64,000 nucleotides of DNA from NCBI GenBank assembly GCA_049841155.1, contig JASGHI010000001.1, positions 62,001-126,000 on the forward strand, written 5' to 3'. This document shows, piece by piece, positions 1-8,506 of this stretch. Under the pieces are notes generated by a model. It saw only the letters and a list, made by a program, of their open reading frames with translations. It ran no database searches and was not told where the DNA came from. How positions within the stretch are numbered: position 1 is the stretch's first letter; every line of letters begins with the position of its first letter. This DNA comes from ZC4RG30 sp049841155 (GTDB lineage Bacteria > Pseudomonadota > Gammaproteobacteria > Steroidobacterales > Steroidobacteraceae). A program made the position numbers and the translations under genes.

Positions 1-1
1 T

Positions 2-139
2 CGGTTCGATCCAGACATAGCCGCTGAATTGGTCAGGATTGCCTGGTGGGACTGGCCGATTGAGCATATTACAAGGCACCTTGACAGGATCGTGAGAGGG
101 GACGTCGATTCCCTCAAAGCCTCCCGACCGCATGTGTAG
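2..139 (+). CDS. CatB-type (xenobiotic) acetyltransferase, C-terminal fragment
   Basis: An open frame enters from the left edge and stops at 137-139. Its last 45 residues carry the C-terminal helix pattern of hexapeptide-repeat type B chloramphenicol/streptogramin acetyltransferases: RFDPD, then the WWDWP motif, then a leucine-spaced helix (ITRHLDRIVRGDVDSL). Family members acetylate small hydroxylated compounds using acetyl-CoA, as trimers. The left-handed beta-helix and catalytic His lie outside the window, so activity cannot be judged. It overlaps the longest form of the next gene by 8 bases. Confidence rests on the WWDWP helix alone. Confidence 0.7.
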   Translation, partial: RFDPDIAAELVRIAWWDWPIEHITRHLDRIVRGDVDSLKASRPHV

Positions 140-602
140 CTCGGCATTGCAGTTAGCAAAGAAGAGAAGTTCGGCGGAGTCTCTTGTCTTGCGCATCATT
201 GTCGCAGATCCACCTCCAGGAATTCTGTGGGCGCTTCAGCTCGGCCGGGACGAAATGGTCAAACCCTCATCCGCGACGAGGAGCCGCATCTGCTTTGATT
301 TTGAGGTGGAGGTGGTCGGTAGCGATGCGACAGGCGCTTTGCGCCTTCGAGGTCCAGCCGTCCAGGGTCGCCCGGGCCAGCGCTTTGTCTATCTGCGCAT
401 CGGGACCTATGCCGGCCAGACGGGCACGGACGTAGCCCGGCGCGCCAAGATCGGTCTGGAGGGCGTAACTCTGAAGCTTCTCAAGGCCGTGAAAGCCAGG
501 CGCGGGGGTGTTCTCGAAGTGCAGTTCACCGGCACCGACTCAAAGGGCAGCGCCGCCTGCGCAACGGTTCCTTTGCTGGGCAGGGGCTGGTACGTCGCAT
601 GA
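132..602 (+). CDS. DUF5990 family protein
   Basis: A protein of at most 156 residues whose body (about residue 20 onward) begins with a beta strand, LRIIVADPPPGILWALQ, typical of DUF5990 proteins, followed by FDFEVEV and GPAVQGRPGQRFVYL. The family has no established function. The ATG at 132 overlaps the preceding acetyltransferase stop. The first ~19 residues do not look like the family, so the TTG at 189 or another internal codon may be the real start. It ends just before the YnfA gene. The base composition seems less GC-rich than further right, in keeping with an accessory segment. Confidence 0.65.
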   Translation: MCSSALQLAKKRSSAESLVLRIIVADPPPGILWALQLGRDEMVKPSSATRSRICFDFEVEVVGSDATGALRLRGPAVQGRPGQRFVYLRIGTYAGQTGTDVARRAKIGLEGVTLKLLKAVKARRGGVLEVQFTGTDSKGSAACATVPLLGRGWYVA

Positions 603-612
603 GGCATCCGCT

Positions 613-945
613 GTGAAATTTCTTTCGACACTGGGTCTGTTCATGGTCACGGCGGTGGCGGAGATTTCGGGCTGCTACTTGCCGTATCTGTGGCTGCGCA
701 AGGGAGCAACGGCCTGGGTGCTGCTGCCGGCCGCGGCATCCCTGGCATTCTTCGCGTGGCTGCTGACGTTGCATCCCACGGCTGCGGGCCGGACCTATGC
801 AGCCTATGGCGGTGTCTATGTGGCAATTGCCATCGCTTGGCTGTGGAAGGTAGATGGCATCAGGCCAGACCGCTGGGACGTGATGGGAAGTGCGGTGGCA
901 ATGCTCGGCATGGGTATCATCATGTTCGGTCCCCGGGGTCAGTGA
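613..945 (+). CDS. YnfA/UPF0060 family small membrane protein
   Basis: A 110-residue, four-helix inner-membrane protein of the YnfA/UPF0060 family, distant kin of small multidrug resistance (SMR) transporters. Visible signatures are AEISGCYLPYLWLRKG near the N-terminus, LLTLHP and RTYAAYGGVYVAIA in the middle, and GIRPDRWDVMGSAVAMLGM at the end. The GTG at 613 gives the usual family length of about 108-110; a later ATG at 643 would remove half of helix 1. It starts 11 bases after the DUF5990 stop. YnfA proteins are thought to be small efflux transporters; the substrate is not known here. Confidence 0.85.
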   Translation: MKFLSTLGLFMVTAVAEISGCYLPYLWLRKGATAWVLLPAAASLAFFAWLLTLHPTAAGRTYAAYGGVYVAIAIAWLWKVDGIRPDRWDVMGSAVAMLGMGIIMFGPRGQ

Positions 946-956
946 GAGGGAACATC

Positions 957-1487
957 ATGCGCCCATCAATTCAGTTTCCCGTTTTCGGCGGGTGTGACTG
1001 CAAGTCCATACGCTATCAGATGACCTCGGCGCCGCTGATCGTCCATTGCTGCCACTGCCGCTGGTGCCAGCGCGAGTCAGGTGCGTCCTTTGCACTGAAT
1101 GCAATGATCGAATCTGATCAGGTGGTGAATCTCGGCATCGAACCGGAGCTTGTCGATACGCCATCCGAGAGCGGCAGTGGACAGAAGATTGCGCGATGCC
1201 CCCGCTGCAGGGTCGCGGTGTGGAGCCACTATGCCGGCTCCGGTCCTCTGACCCGCTTTGTCAGGGTGGGCACGCTCGATGATCCCGATGCGCTGGCTCC
1301 GGACGTACATATCTTCGTATCGAGAAAACAGCCCTGGGTATTGTTGCCGGAGGCCGTGCCGGCATTTGCCGAGTTTTACGATCGGGAGGCGGTCTGGTCC
1401 AGGCAAAGCCGGGAGAGATTCGAACGATTGCAGCCTCTCATCGAGAGTTACCATGAATCCCGGAATGCCATGACACATGGCCACTGA
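957..1487 (+). CDS. GFA-domain (CENP-V/GFA) zinc protein
   Basis: A 176-residue protein with the glutathione-dependent formaldehyde-activating enzyme (GFA) fold. The zinc-binding cysteines are visible as GGCDC near residues 11-15, HCCHCRWCQRESG at about 30-42 and RCPRCRV near residue 98. The family prototype (Gfa of Paracoccus) promotes adduct formation of glutathione with formaldehyde, but most members are uncharacterised. The ATG at 957 places the first Cys pair at the usual distance. The last ~50 residues form a charged tail beyond the core domain. It starts 11 bases after ynfA and its end overlaps the TfoX-like gene. Confidence 0.82.
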   Translation: MRPSIQFPVFGGCDCKSIRYQMTSAPLIVHCCHCRWCQRESGASFALNAMIESDQVVNLGIEPELVDTPSESGSGQKIARCPRCRVAVWSHYAGSGPLTRFVRVGTLDDPDALAPDVHIFVSRKQPWVLLPEAVPAFAEFYDREAVWSRQSRERFERLQPLIESYHESRNAMTHGH

Positions 1488-1824
1488 CCGCGAGTTCATC
1501 GACTATGTGACGGAGCAGGCCGCACTCGGCAGCCGGCTCACGCACAAGAAGATGTTCGGTGAATATGCTCTGTACCTGGACGGCAAGGTGGTCGCCTTCG
1601 CCTGCGACAACAGCCTGTTCATAAAACCTTCCGCAGCCGCTGCGCGGCTGGCTCCGCAGCTGCCGCAACGGCCGCCGTACCCGGGTGCGAAGAACTATCC
1701 GGTGGCTGATGAACTGCTGGATGATCAGGAACGGCTCCGGCAGCTGATCTGCGAAACCGCAGCGCTCATGCCCCTGCCCAAGCCCCGGGTGCCCGCAGGC
1801 CGCCGGCGCAAGCCTGGAGGATGA
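1477..1824 (+). CDS. TfoX/Sxy N-terminal domain protein
   Basis: A 115-residue protein consisting of a TfoX N-terminal domain only. The hallmarks are the KKMFGEYALYLDGKVVAF segment (about residues 24-41), followed by LFIKPS and a PYPGAKNYPVADELLDD region. Stand-alone TfoX-N proteins are common outside the competence regulators (TfoX/Sxy also has a C-terminal domain, missing here), so a role in natural competence should not be assumed. The tail is basic (GRRRKPGG). The start overlaps the GFA gene by 11 bases, suggesting co-translation. It ends 37 bases before the convergent DUF885 gene. Confidence 0.8.
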   Translation: MATDREFIDYVTEQAALGSRLTHKKMFGEYALYLDGKVVAFACDNSLFIKPSAAAARLAPQLPQRPPYPGAKNYPVADELLDDQERLRQLICETAALMPLPKPRVPAGRRRKPGG

Positions 1825-1861
1825 GTGTGCGCATTGCGTCTCTGCCGCGCAAGCACTGCCT

Positions 1862-3673
1862 TCAGGCAGCCGGCGTGGCGGTGGCGCCCAGCGTCCTTGC
1901 GATGTATTGGTCCACGATGGTTCCCAGCAGCGACAGCGGCACGATGCCGGCGCCGAGCACGACATTGTGGAATTCGCGGATGGAGAAGCGATCCCCGAGT
2001 GCGGCACGCGCCCGGTCGCGCAACTTGACGATTTCCAGCTGACCGATCATGTAGCTGGTGGCCTGCCCAGGGATCACGACGTAGCGCTCCACTTCGCTGG
2101 CTTCGATGCCGAAGTCGATGGCCTGCTGCCGCGTCCAGCTCAGCGCATGCAGGCCGGTATCGACGACCAGGCGGCGCGCGCGGAACAATGCGCCGTTCAA
2201 CTGCCCGAGCAGGCCGGCGATGTCTCCTTCGTACCAGCCGTCCTCGGCGGCGAAACGCTCGGCATACAGTGCCCAGCCTTCCACCGACGCGGCAAATCCG
2301 CCCAGCGCACTGACGCGGCGGAACGCCGGCAGCGCGGTGTTCTCGTTCACCAGCGCGATGTGGAAGTGATGTCCCGGAACGGTCTCGTGGAAAATCAGGG
2401 TTGGCAGGCCGAACTTCGTCATATATCCCGGACGCAGGGGTATCTGGAAGATGCCCGGTCGCGAGCCATCCAGCGGCGGTCCGGTATAGCTGGCCGCGGC
2501 GCTGGCCCAGCGGAATTCGGGGTAGGGGCGGGCGATCACTGCCGCCTTGGGGCGCACGTCGAAGGAAGTGGTGGTCCGCTGCAGCGCCTTGGCGAGGAGG
2601 CCTTCGATGTCCTCCATGATCTGTTTGCGGCCCGCGTCATCATTGGGGTACGCAAGCTCCGCGCTCAGCCTGTTGACGCGCTCGGCGATCGTCCCTTCGG
2701 TGTAACCCAGCTTGCGGAACAGCGCATCCATCTCGCCTTCGATGCGCGCCACCTCCCGCAGGCCGATGTCGTGGATTTCCTGCGGCGTAAGGTTGGTGGT
2801 GTTCTGGCGGCGCAGCTGCAGCGCATAGAGTGCGGCACCGTTCGCGAAGCGGCTGAGGCCGGCGGAATCAGTGGCCTTCGACAGCTGGGACTGCAGCGTG
2901 GCGATGGCCTTTTTCCACGCGGGATAGACCTCGCGCCGGACTGTCTCGCTGGCCTGCCTGGTCAGCTCGGCGCGGCGCGCCGGCGCAAGGTCACTCACGT
3001 CGGCCAGCTTCCGGTCGAACTCGGCGGCCAGCGGATTGCCGGCCGGTTCGGGCTCGATGAATTGCTGCATCTGCCTGATCGTGGCCTCGAGGATGAAGCG
3101 CGGCGGCAGGATGCCCGCGGCGGCCTGGCGCCTGCTGGTGGCCGTGGCCTCGTGCATGCGGTCGTCCACCTGCTTCAGGCGCGCGATGTAGTTCTCGGCG
3201 TCGCGCGGTGTTTTCACCGGATGCGTGACGACCAGTGCATTCGGCAGGTTCACGTTCGCGCCGCTGAACTGCTGCAGCGGGAAGTCGTAGTCGAGATAGG
3301 GTTCGTTGTCGATGATGGACTGCAGCTGCCAGCGCATCACATCGGCCGAGGTGCGCTGGGCCGGCGTCATGGCATTGGGGTCGAAGGTGCCGAGCTGCTC
3401 CAATCCCGCGCGCGCGATGCGTATGTTGTCGAGCTGGCGCTGTCGGGTCAGCGGCGTGAGCTCTCGGCTGAGGCGGTCCTGCTCCTTGCCGGTGAAATAG
3501 GCCGAGGAGATGGCGAGGTTGGGATTGCGGCGCACCCAGGCGTCGGTGAAGTCCTTGAAGAAGGCGTCGATCGAAGACGGTTGCGCATCCGCGGCAGGCG
3601 CGAGGCCAGCGCCGGCCAGCATCAGGGGAAGCATCAGCAAGGCAAGGCAGTGGCGGCGGAGCATCGAAGGCAC
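1862..3673 (-). CDS. DUF885 family putative metallopeptidase, exported
   Basis: A 603-residue protein with a signal peptide at about residues 1-30 (basic start, long Leu/Ala core, AADA end). The rest is a helical DUF885 domain. The signature HETVPGHH sits at residues 429-436, resembling an HExxH-type zinc site as known for this family; a Glu-rich helix follows. The members are presumed zinc carboxypeptidase- or dipeptidase-like enzymes, here likely periplasmic. The C-terminal motif GQATSYMIGQ is also typical. It is transcribed away from the gcv riboswitch, and the two share the 3674-3746 intergenic stretch. Substrate unknown. Confidence 0.85.
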   Translation of the reverse strand: MPSMLRRHCLALLMLPLMLAGAGLAPAADAQPSSIDAFFKDFTDAWVRRNPNLAISSAYFTGKEQDRLSRELTPLTRQRQLDNIRIARAGLEQLGTFDPNAMTPAQRTSADVMRWQLQSIIDNEPYLDYDFPLQQFSGANVNLPNALVVTHPVKTPRDAENYIARLKQVDDRMHEATATSRRQAAAGILPPRFILEATIRQMQQFIEPEPAGNPLAAEFDRKLADVSDLAPARRAELTRQASETVRREVYPAWKKAIATLQSQLSKATDSAGLSRFANGAALYALQLRRQNTTNLTPQEIHDIGLREVARIEGEMDALFRKLGYTEGTIAERVNRLSAELAYPNDDAGRKQIMEDIEGLLAKALQRTTTSFDVRPKAAVIARPYPEFRWASAAASYTGPPLDGSRPGIFQIPLRPGYMTKFGLPTLIFHETVPGHHFHIALVNENTALPAFRRVSALGGFAASVEGWALYAERFAAEDGWYEGDIAGLLGQLNGALFRARRLVVDTGLHALSWTRQQAIDFGIEASEVERYVVIPGQATSYMIGQLEIVKLRDRARAALGDRFSIREFHNVVLGAGIVPLSLLGTIVDQYIARTLGATATPAA

Positions 3674-3746
3674 CTCAGGCTTGTCAAGAACCGCGCAACA
3701 TTAGCCGCCAGGAGGCATGCATTCCACTGGCGCGGCCGGCATCCTG

Positions 3747-3775
3747 ATGACAGTGCAGGGGGGAGTTGCTATCCT
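3747..3775 (+). promoter_or_regulatory. Probable sigma-70 promoter of the gcv operon
   Basis: ATGACA (3747-3752, five of six to the -35 consensus) and TATCCT (3770-3775, four of six to -10) are separated by exactly 17 bases. Transcription would begin near 3782, directly before the first glycine aptamer. The rest of the interval 3674-3746 shows no gene or clear structure. Confidence 0.5.
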
Positions 3776-3784
3776 TCCGCGCAG

Positions 3785-3872
3785 CTAGAAGAGAGCCCTT
3801 TTTTTGAGGGCCACCGAAGGCGAAGGCAGGCGGATTGCACTCCTGCCGAACGCTCAGGTAACGAGGACTGGC
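3785..3872 (+). promoter_or_regulatory. Glycine riboswitch, aptamer 1 of tandem pair
   Basis: The first glycine aptamer shows the conserved GAGAG (3791-3795), a GCCC...GGGC hairpin, CCACCGAAGGCGAAGGC (the CCGAAG core), a variable stem at about 3824-3846, and the closing CGCTCAGGTAACGAGGAC segment. The core bases agree with the gcvT glycine riboswitch class. A roughly 20-base linker separates it from aptamer 2, the arrangement that permits cooperative or stabilising tertiary contacts. It lies in the leader of gcvT. Confidence 0.9.
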
Positions 3873-3892
3873 TAACGCCCGATGCGGCGTTC

Positions 3893-3998
3893 CGGGCTGG
3901 AGAGAGACCTGCCTCGAGCAGGTCCGCCGAAGGGGCAAGCGGGTGCTCGGGCTTTTGCCGGGCGCCAGGCGAATCTCTCAGGTAAAGCGGACAGCACG
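3893..3998 (+). promoter_or_regulatory. Glycine riboswitch, aptamer 2 of tandem pair
   Basis: The second aptamer has GGAGAGA (3899-3905), the perfect hairpin ACCTGC-CTCGA-GCAGGT, CCGCCGAAGGGGCAAGC, a C/G-rich variable stem, and AATCTCTCAGGTAAAGCGGACAG closing the P1 helix. It is a closer match to the consensus than aptamer 1. It ends about 70 bases before the gcvT start. Glycine binding would be expected to turn on the glycine cleavage genes. No U-tract terminator is obvious downstream, so control may be translational, but I could not fold the leader. Confidence 0.93.
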
Positions 3999-4070
3999 GT
4001 CAGGTCGATGTGGATGCGCCTGGATCGGCGCGTTCATGTCATGGATTTGACGTGTACAGGGGCTTTTCCC

Positions 4071-5207
4071 GTGTCCAGCTCTCAGCAGTCCGCAACATTG
4101 GCGAATACGCCGCTGGTCTCCCTGCATCTGGAACTCGGCGCGCGGCTCGTTCCCTTTGCCGGCTACCAGATGCCGGTGTCGTATCCGGCGGGAATCATCG
4201 CCGAGCATCATGCCTGCCGCAGCCGTGCTGCACTCTTCGATGTCTCGCACATGGGGCAGGTGCTGCTGTCGGGCAGCGATGCCGTGCGCGCGCTGGAGAC
4301 GCTGGTGCCGGCCGACATCATGGGGCTGGCGCCCGACCGGCAACGCTATGGATTCCTGACCACCGCGGATGGCGGCATTCTGGACGACATCATGGTGGTG
4401 CGCCGCGATGCCGGCCTGATGCTCATCGTCAATGCCGGCAACAAGGCCGCTGCCCTGGATCATCTGCGCTCATCCATCGGGGATCGCTGCAATATCACCC
4501 TGCTGGAGGACCGGGCGCTGCTGGCGCTGCAGGGTCCGGCCGCGGCCGGCGTGATGCAGCGGCATGCGCCGGAGCTGCCGCGCTTGTCCTTCATGAGCGG
4601 CACTGCGGTCGTCATTGAGGGAATCCCCTGCTATGCCACGCGTTCGGGCTACACGGGCGAGGACGGGTTCGAGATTTCGGTTCCCGCCGACCGTGCCATC
4701 GATCTGGCGCGGGTGCTTCTCGCCGCGCCGGAAGTCGTGCCCGCCGGTCTCGGTGCACGCGACACATTGCGGCTGGAAGCCGGGCTCTGCCTGCACGGCA
4801 ACGACATCGGTCTCGACACCACGCCGGTCGAAGCGGGGCTGGCATGGGCCATCCCGCCCGTGCGCCGGCCCGGCGGCGAACGTGCCGGCGGCTATCCGGG
4901 CGCGGAAGTGATCGCGCGCCAGCTTGCCCATCCTCCCGCGCGCAAGAGGGTCGGTCTGGTCGTGGATGGCCGCATGCCGGTCCGTGCCGGGACATCTCTG
5001 ATGGTGGATGGCGTGGAAGCCGGCAGTGTCACCTCCGGCACCTTGTCGCCGATGCTGAACCAGCCCATCGCGCTGGCCTACCTGCGGCGCGAATCCGCGG
5101 TGCCCGGAGCCGCGGTGCAGGCCGTTGTCCGGGGCAACCGCATCGGCCTGCGCGTGACGCCGCTGCCATTCGTACCGCACCGTTATGTGCGCATTCCAGG
5201 AGTCTGA
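4071..5207 (+). CDS. gcvT: Glycine cleavage system T protein (aminomethyltransferase)
   Basis: GcvT transfers the methylene group from the aminomethyl-lipoyl H protein to tetrahydrofolate, releasing ammonia. Motifs seen are HLELGARLVPFAGYQMPV near the start, the DVSHMGQ segment, YGFLTTADGGILDD and RSGYTGEDGFEIS. I chose the GTG at 4071 because AGGGG lies 8 bases upstream; this gives 378 residues, close to the ~364 of E. coli. An in-frame ATG at 4041 has no ribosome site and would add ten poorly conserved residues. It is the first gene of gcvT-gcvH-gcvP behind the tandem glycine riboswitch. gcvH begins 6 bases after the stop. Confidence 0.95.
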   Translation: MSSSQQSATLANTPLVSLHLELGARLVPFAGYQMPVSYPAGIIAEHHACRSRAALFDVSHMGQVLLSGSDAVRALETLVPADIMGLAPDRQRYGFLTTADGGILDDIMVVRRDAGLMLIVNAGNKAAALDHLRSSIGDRCNITLLEDRALLALQGPAAAGVMQRHAPELPRLSFMSGTAVVIEGIPCYATRSGYTGEDGFEISVPADRAIDLARVLLAAPEVVPAGLGARDTLRLEAGLCLHGNDIGLDTTPVEAGLAWAIPPVRRPGGERAGGYPGAEVIARQLAHPPARKRVGLVVDGRMPVRAGTSLMVDGVEAGSVTSGTLSPMLNQPIALAYLRRESAVPGAAVQAVVRGNRIGLRVTPLPFVPHRYVRIPGV

Positions 5208-5213
5208 AAGCAA

Positions 5214-5588
5214 ATGACGATCCGTTACACGCGTGAGCACGAATGGCTCGACTACGCCGATCCGGCGCAGGCCACGGTCGGCATCACCGCTCATGCCAGC
5301 TCCGCGCTGGGCGACATCGTATATGTCGAGCTGCCCGAAGTCGGCGCCAGACTGGAGAAGGGCGCAGTCGCCGGCGCCATCGAGTCGGTGAAGGCCGCTT
5401 CCGATCTCTATTCGCCGGCGGCGGGTGAGGTGGTCGAGGTCAACGAAGCCCTGCGCGCCGATCCGGCACTGGCCAATGCCGATCCGGAAGGAGAAGGATG
5501 GTTCTTCCGGATCAGGCTGGAGGATGCCGGCGACGCGGACTCCCTGCTCGACCGGGCGGCCTACGAGAAGCTGATCGCAGCGCTTTGA
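5214..5588 (+). CDS. gcvH: Glycine cleavage system H protein (lipoyl carrier)
   Basis: A 124-residue H protein that shuttles the aminomethyl group between P, T and L proteins on a lipoyl arm. The lipoylated lysine is Lys60 in the canonical ESVKAASD context. The surrounding hammerhead lipoyl fold is complete, from YTREHEWL at the N-terminus to the EGWFFRI strand near the end. The length equals the usual family size. It sits between gcvT (6-base gap) and gcvP (2-base gap). The L protein (dihydrolipoyl dehydrogenase) is not in the window, as is usual, because it is shared with 2-oxoacid dehydrogenases. Confidence 0.97.
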   Translation: MTIRYTREHEWLDYADPAQATVGITAHASSALGDIVYVELPEVGARLEKGAVAGAIESVKAASDLYSPAAGEVVEVNEALRADPALANADPEGEGWFFRIRLEDAGDADSLLDRAAYEKLIAAL

Positions 5589-5590
5589 AC

Positions 5591-8506
5591 ATGCCCATCT
5601 CCCCTGATATCGGCGCCGACGCCGAATCGGCCGCTGCCTTTGCCGGCCGGCACATCGGTCTTTCCGCCGCCGATGAAACCTCGATGCTGCATGCGATCGG
5701 CGCCGCGTCGCGCCGCGCGCTCATCGACGCCATTGTTCCGGCATCCATCGTTGATGCGCAGGCGCCGCGGCTGCCTGCTGCGGCCAGCGAACCGGCGGCA
5801 CTGGACGAACTGCGGGCCATCGCCGCGAAGAACCGTGTCCTGGCCAGCTGCATCGGGCAGGGCTATTACGGTACGGCAACGCCCGGCGTCATCCTGCGCA
5901 ACATTCTCGAAAGCCCCGCCTGGTATACGGCCTATACCCCCTATCAGGCGGAGATATCGCAGGGCAGGCTGGAAGCGCTGCTGAATTTCCAGACCATGGT
6001 CACCGACATCACGGCGATGGATGTCGCGAATGCGTCGATGCTGGACGAGGCGACGGCGGCTGCCGAAGCGATGGCGATGGCGCTGCGGATACAGAAGAAC
6101 GTGGAGGCATCCCGCCGCCGCATCTTCGTCGCGGACGATGTGCTGCCGCAGACCATCGCGGTGCTGAAGACCCGCGCGCGGCCGCTCGATGTGGAGGTGA
6201 TTGTCGGGCCGGCCGAAGAGGCGGCGACTGCCGATACGTATGCGGTGCTGCTGCAGTATCCCGGCGTCAATGGCGAAGTGCGCGACCTGCGGGCCATCAG
6301 TGAGGCCGTGCATGGACGCGGCGGCCTGGTCATCGTGGCAGCCGATCTGCTGGCGCTGACCCTGCTGGTGCCGCCCGGGGAGCAGGGTGCGGACATCTGC
6401 GTGGGAACGACGCAGCGTTTCGGAATGCCGATGGGCTGCGGCGGTCCGCATGCCGCGTACATGGCAACGCGCGACGACTGGAAGCGGAATCTGCCCGGCC
6501 GCCTGGTCGGCGTGAGCATCGATGCCGCCGGCAAGCCGGCTTTGCGGCTGGCGCTGCAGACGCGCGAGCAGCACATCCGCAGGGACAAGGCCACGTCGAA
6601 CATCTGCACTGCACAGGTGTTGCCTGCGGTCGTGGCCAGCATGTACGCCGTCTATCATGGCCGGGAAGGTCTGGTGCGGATTGCGCGCCGCGTTTCGCAG
6701 CTGACCGCGGTTCTGGCCGAAGGCCTGCGCTCGATGGGCATTGGCGTGATCAATCGCCATGCATTCGATACGGTGGCGATCCGCACCGGCCGGAGCACCG
6801 ACGCCCTGCTGCAGGCCGCCATGGAGCGTGGAATCAACCTGCGGCGGGCGGCGGCGGATGCACTCGGCATCAGCCTCGATGAAACGACGACCCGCGAGGT
6901 CATCGAGAGCATATGGGCAGCCGCATGCGCGGCGGGCTTCGGCGGTGGAGCGGTTCCCGCGTGGGAGCAGGCCTGCCGCAGCGCTCCCCTGCTGCTGCCG
7001 GCCGGAATGCTTCGAAGCAGCGATTTCCTCACGCATCCCACCTTTTCCCGCCACCGCACCGAAACGCAGATGCTGCGCTACCTGCGGCGGCTGGCCGACA
7101 AGGATCTGGCGCTGGACAGGACGATGATCCCGCTGGGCTCGTGCACCATGAAGCTCAATGCCACGAGCGAGATGCTGCCGATGACCTGGCCGGAATTCGC
7201 CAACGTTCATCCTTTTGCCCCCGCTGCACAACTGGAAGGTTATGCGGAACTGGCGCGCCAGCTCGGGCTGTGGCTTGCCGAAGTAACGGGGTATGCGGGT
7301 GTGAGCTTGCAGCCCAATGCGGGCTCGCAGGGTGAATATGCCGGACTGCTCGCCATCCGCGCCTGGCATGAGGCGCGTGGCGATGCGGCGCGCAAGGTGT
7401 GCCTCATTCCCGAGTCCGCGCATGGCACCAATCCGGCCAGCGCACAGATGGCGGGGATGCAGGTCGTGGTGGTCAAGTGCGATGCGCAGGGCAATGTCGA
7501 CATGGCCGACCTTGCGGCCAAGTGCCAGCAGCATGCGGCAACGCTCGCGGCCATCATGATCACCTATCCATCCACCTACGGCATCTACGACCGGCAGGTG
7601 AAGGACATCTGCGCCGTCGTGCGTCGGCACGGCGGCCGCGTCTATGTCGATGGCGCGAACATGAATGCGCTCGCCGGCATCGCGGCTCCGGGCCGGTTCG
7701 GCGGCGATGTCAGCCACATCAACCTGCACAAGACCTTCTGCATTCCCCACGGCGGCGGCGGGCCGGGCGTGGGCCCGGTGTGTGTGGCGGAGGATCTGCT
7801 GCCCTTCCTGCCGGCCGATCCGGTTCAGGACCGCGCAGCCGGCAAGACGCCGGTGGGAGCGGTGTCGGCGGCACCGCTGGGCAATGCCGCGGCATTGCCC
7901 ATCAGCTGGATGTACATCCGCATGATGGGTGCCGAAGGCCTGCGCCGCGCGACGGAGGCGGCAATCCTGGCGGCCAACTACGTCGCGGCGAGGCTCGCAC
8001 CCCACTTCGAGATCCACTTCAGCGCGAACATCGAAGGCATCGTCGGCGGTGGAGTCGCGCATGAGTGCATCGTCGATCTGCGCGGCTTCAAGGATTCGGG
8101 CGGCATCAGCGCCGAGGATGTCGCCAAGCGTCTCATCGACTACGGCTTCCATGCGCCGACGCTGAGTTTTCCGGTGGCCGGAACGCTGATGGTCGAGCCC
8201 ACGGAAAGCGAATCCCTGGCCGAGCTGGACCGCTTCTGCGATGCGATGATCGCGATCCGCGCCGAGATCGCGAAGGTGGAGCGCGGTGAATGGGATCGCA
8301 ACGACAATCCCCTGCGCAATGCGCCGCACACGGCCGAAGCGCTGGTTGCCGACGGTTGGCAGCACGCCTACGGGCGTGAGCAAGCGGCCTATCCGGTGAA
8401 GTCGCTGCGCGCGGACAAGTACTGGCCGCCGGTGGCGCGCGTGGACAATGTGTGGGGAGACCGGAACATCAGCTGCTCCTGTCCGCCGGTATCCGACTAT
8501 CAGTGA
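5591..8506 (+). CDS. gcvP: Glycine dehydrogenase (decarboxylating), P protein
   Basis: A 971-residue single-chain P protein that decarboxylates glycine with pyridoxal phosphate and passes the aminomethyl group to GcvH. The N-terminal half starts RHIGLSAADETSMLHAIG and holds the GYYGTATPGVILRN and EISQGRLEALLNFQTM motifs. The C-terminal half carries the PLP lysine, Lys714, in INLHKTFCIPHGGGGPG. Length matches the fused proteobacterial enzyme (~950-960) rather than the split P1/P2 form. The ATG at 5591 follows the gcvH stop by 2 bases. The 3' end overlaps the convergent glycosylase-like gene by 7 bases. Confidence 0.97.
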   Translation: MPISPDIGADAESAAAFAGRHIGLSAADETSMLHAIGAASRRALIDAIVPASIVDAQAPRLPAAASEPAALDELRAIAAKNRVLASCIGQGYYGTATPGVILRNILESPAWYTAYTPYQAEISQGRLEALLNFQTMVTDITAMDVANASMLDEATAAAEAMAMALRIQKNVEASRRRIFVADDVLPQTIAVLKTRARPLDVEVIVGPAEEAATADTYAVLLQYPGVNGEVRDLRAISEAVHGRGGLVIVAADLLALTLLVPPGEQGADICVGTTQRFGMPMGCGGPHAAYMATRDDWKRNLPGRLVGVSIDAAGKPALRLALQTREQHIRRDKATSNICTAQVLPAVVASMYAVYHGREGLVRIARRVSQLTAVLAEGLRSMGIGVINRHAFDTVAIRTGRSTDALLQAAMERGINLRRAAADALGISLDETTTREVIESIWAAACAAGFGGGAVPAWEQACRSAPLLLPAGMLRSSDFLTHPTFSRHRTETQMLRYLRRLADKDLALDRTMIPLGSCTMKLNATSEMLPMTWPEFANVHPFAPAAQLEGYAELARQLGLWLAEVTGYAGVSLQPNAGSQGEYAGLLAIRAWHEARGDAARKVCLIPESAHGTNPASAQMAGMQVVVVKCDAQGNVDMADLAAKCQQHAATLAAIMITYPSTYGIYDRQVKDICAVVRRHGGRVYVDGANMNALAGIAAPGRFGGDVSHINLHKTFCIPHGGGGPGVGPVCVAEDLLPFLPADPVQDRAAGKTPVGAVSAAPLGNAAALPISWMYIRMMGAEGLRRATEAAILAANYVAARLAPHFEIHFSANIEGIVGGGVAHECIVDLRGFKDSGGISAEDVAKRLIDYGFHAPTLSFPVAGTLMVEPTESESLAELDRFCDAMIAIRAEIAKVERGEWDRNDNPLRNAPHTAEALVADGWQHAYGREQAAYPVKSLRADKYWPPVARVDNVWGDRNISCSCPPVSDYQ

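Noticed and set aside
1..1824. Integron gene cassettes (CatB-like end plus small genes)
   Set aside because: The genes overlap or nearly touch, leaving no room for attC sites, and no integrase is seen.
1477..1824. Competence regulator TfoX/Sxy
   Set aside because: Only the N-terminal domain is present, and such stand-alone proteins are common without any link to competence.
1907..3985. Forward open frame of 692 codons opposite the DUF885 gene
   Set aside because: It overlaps DUF885 and the riboswitch, and no homologous domain is visible.
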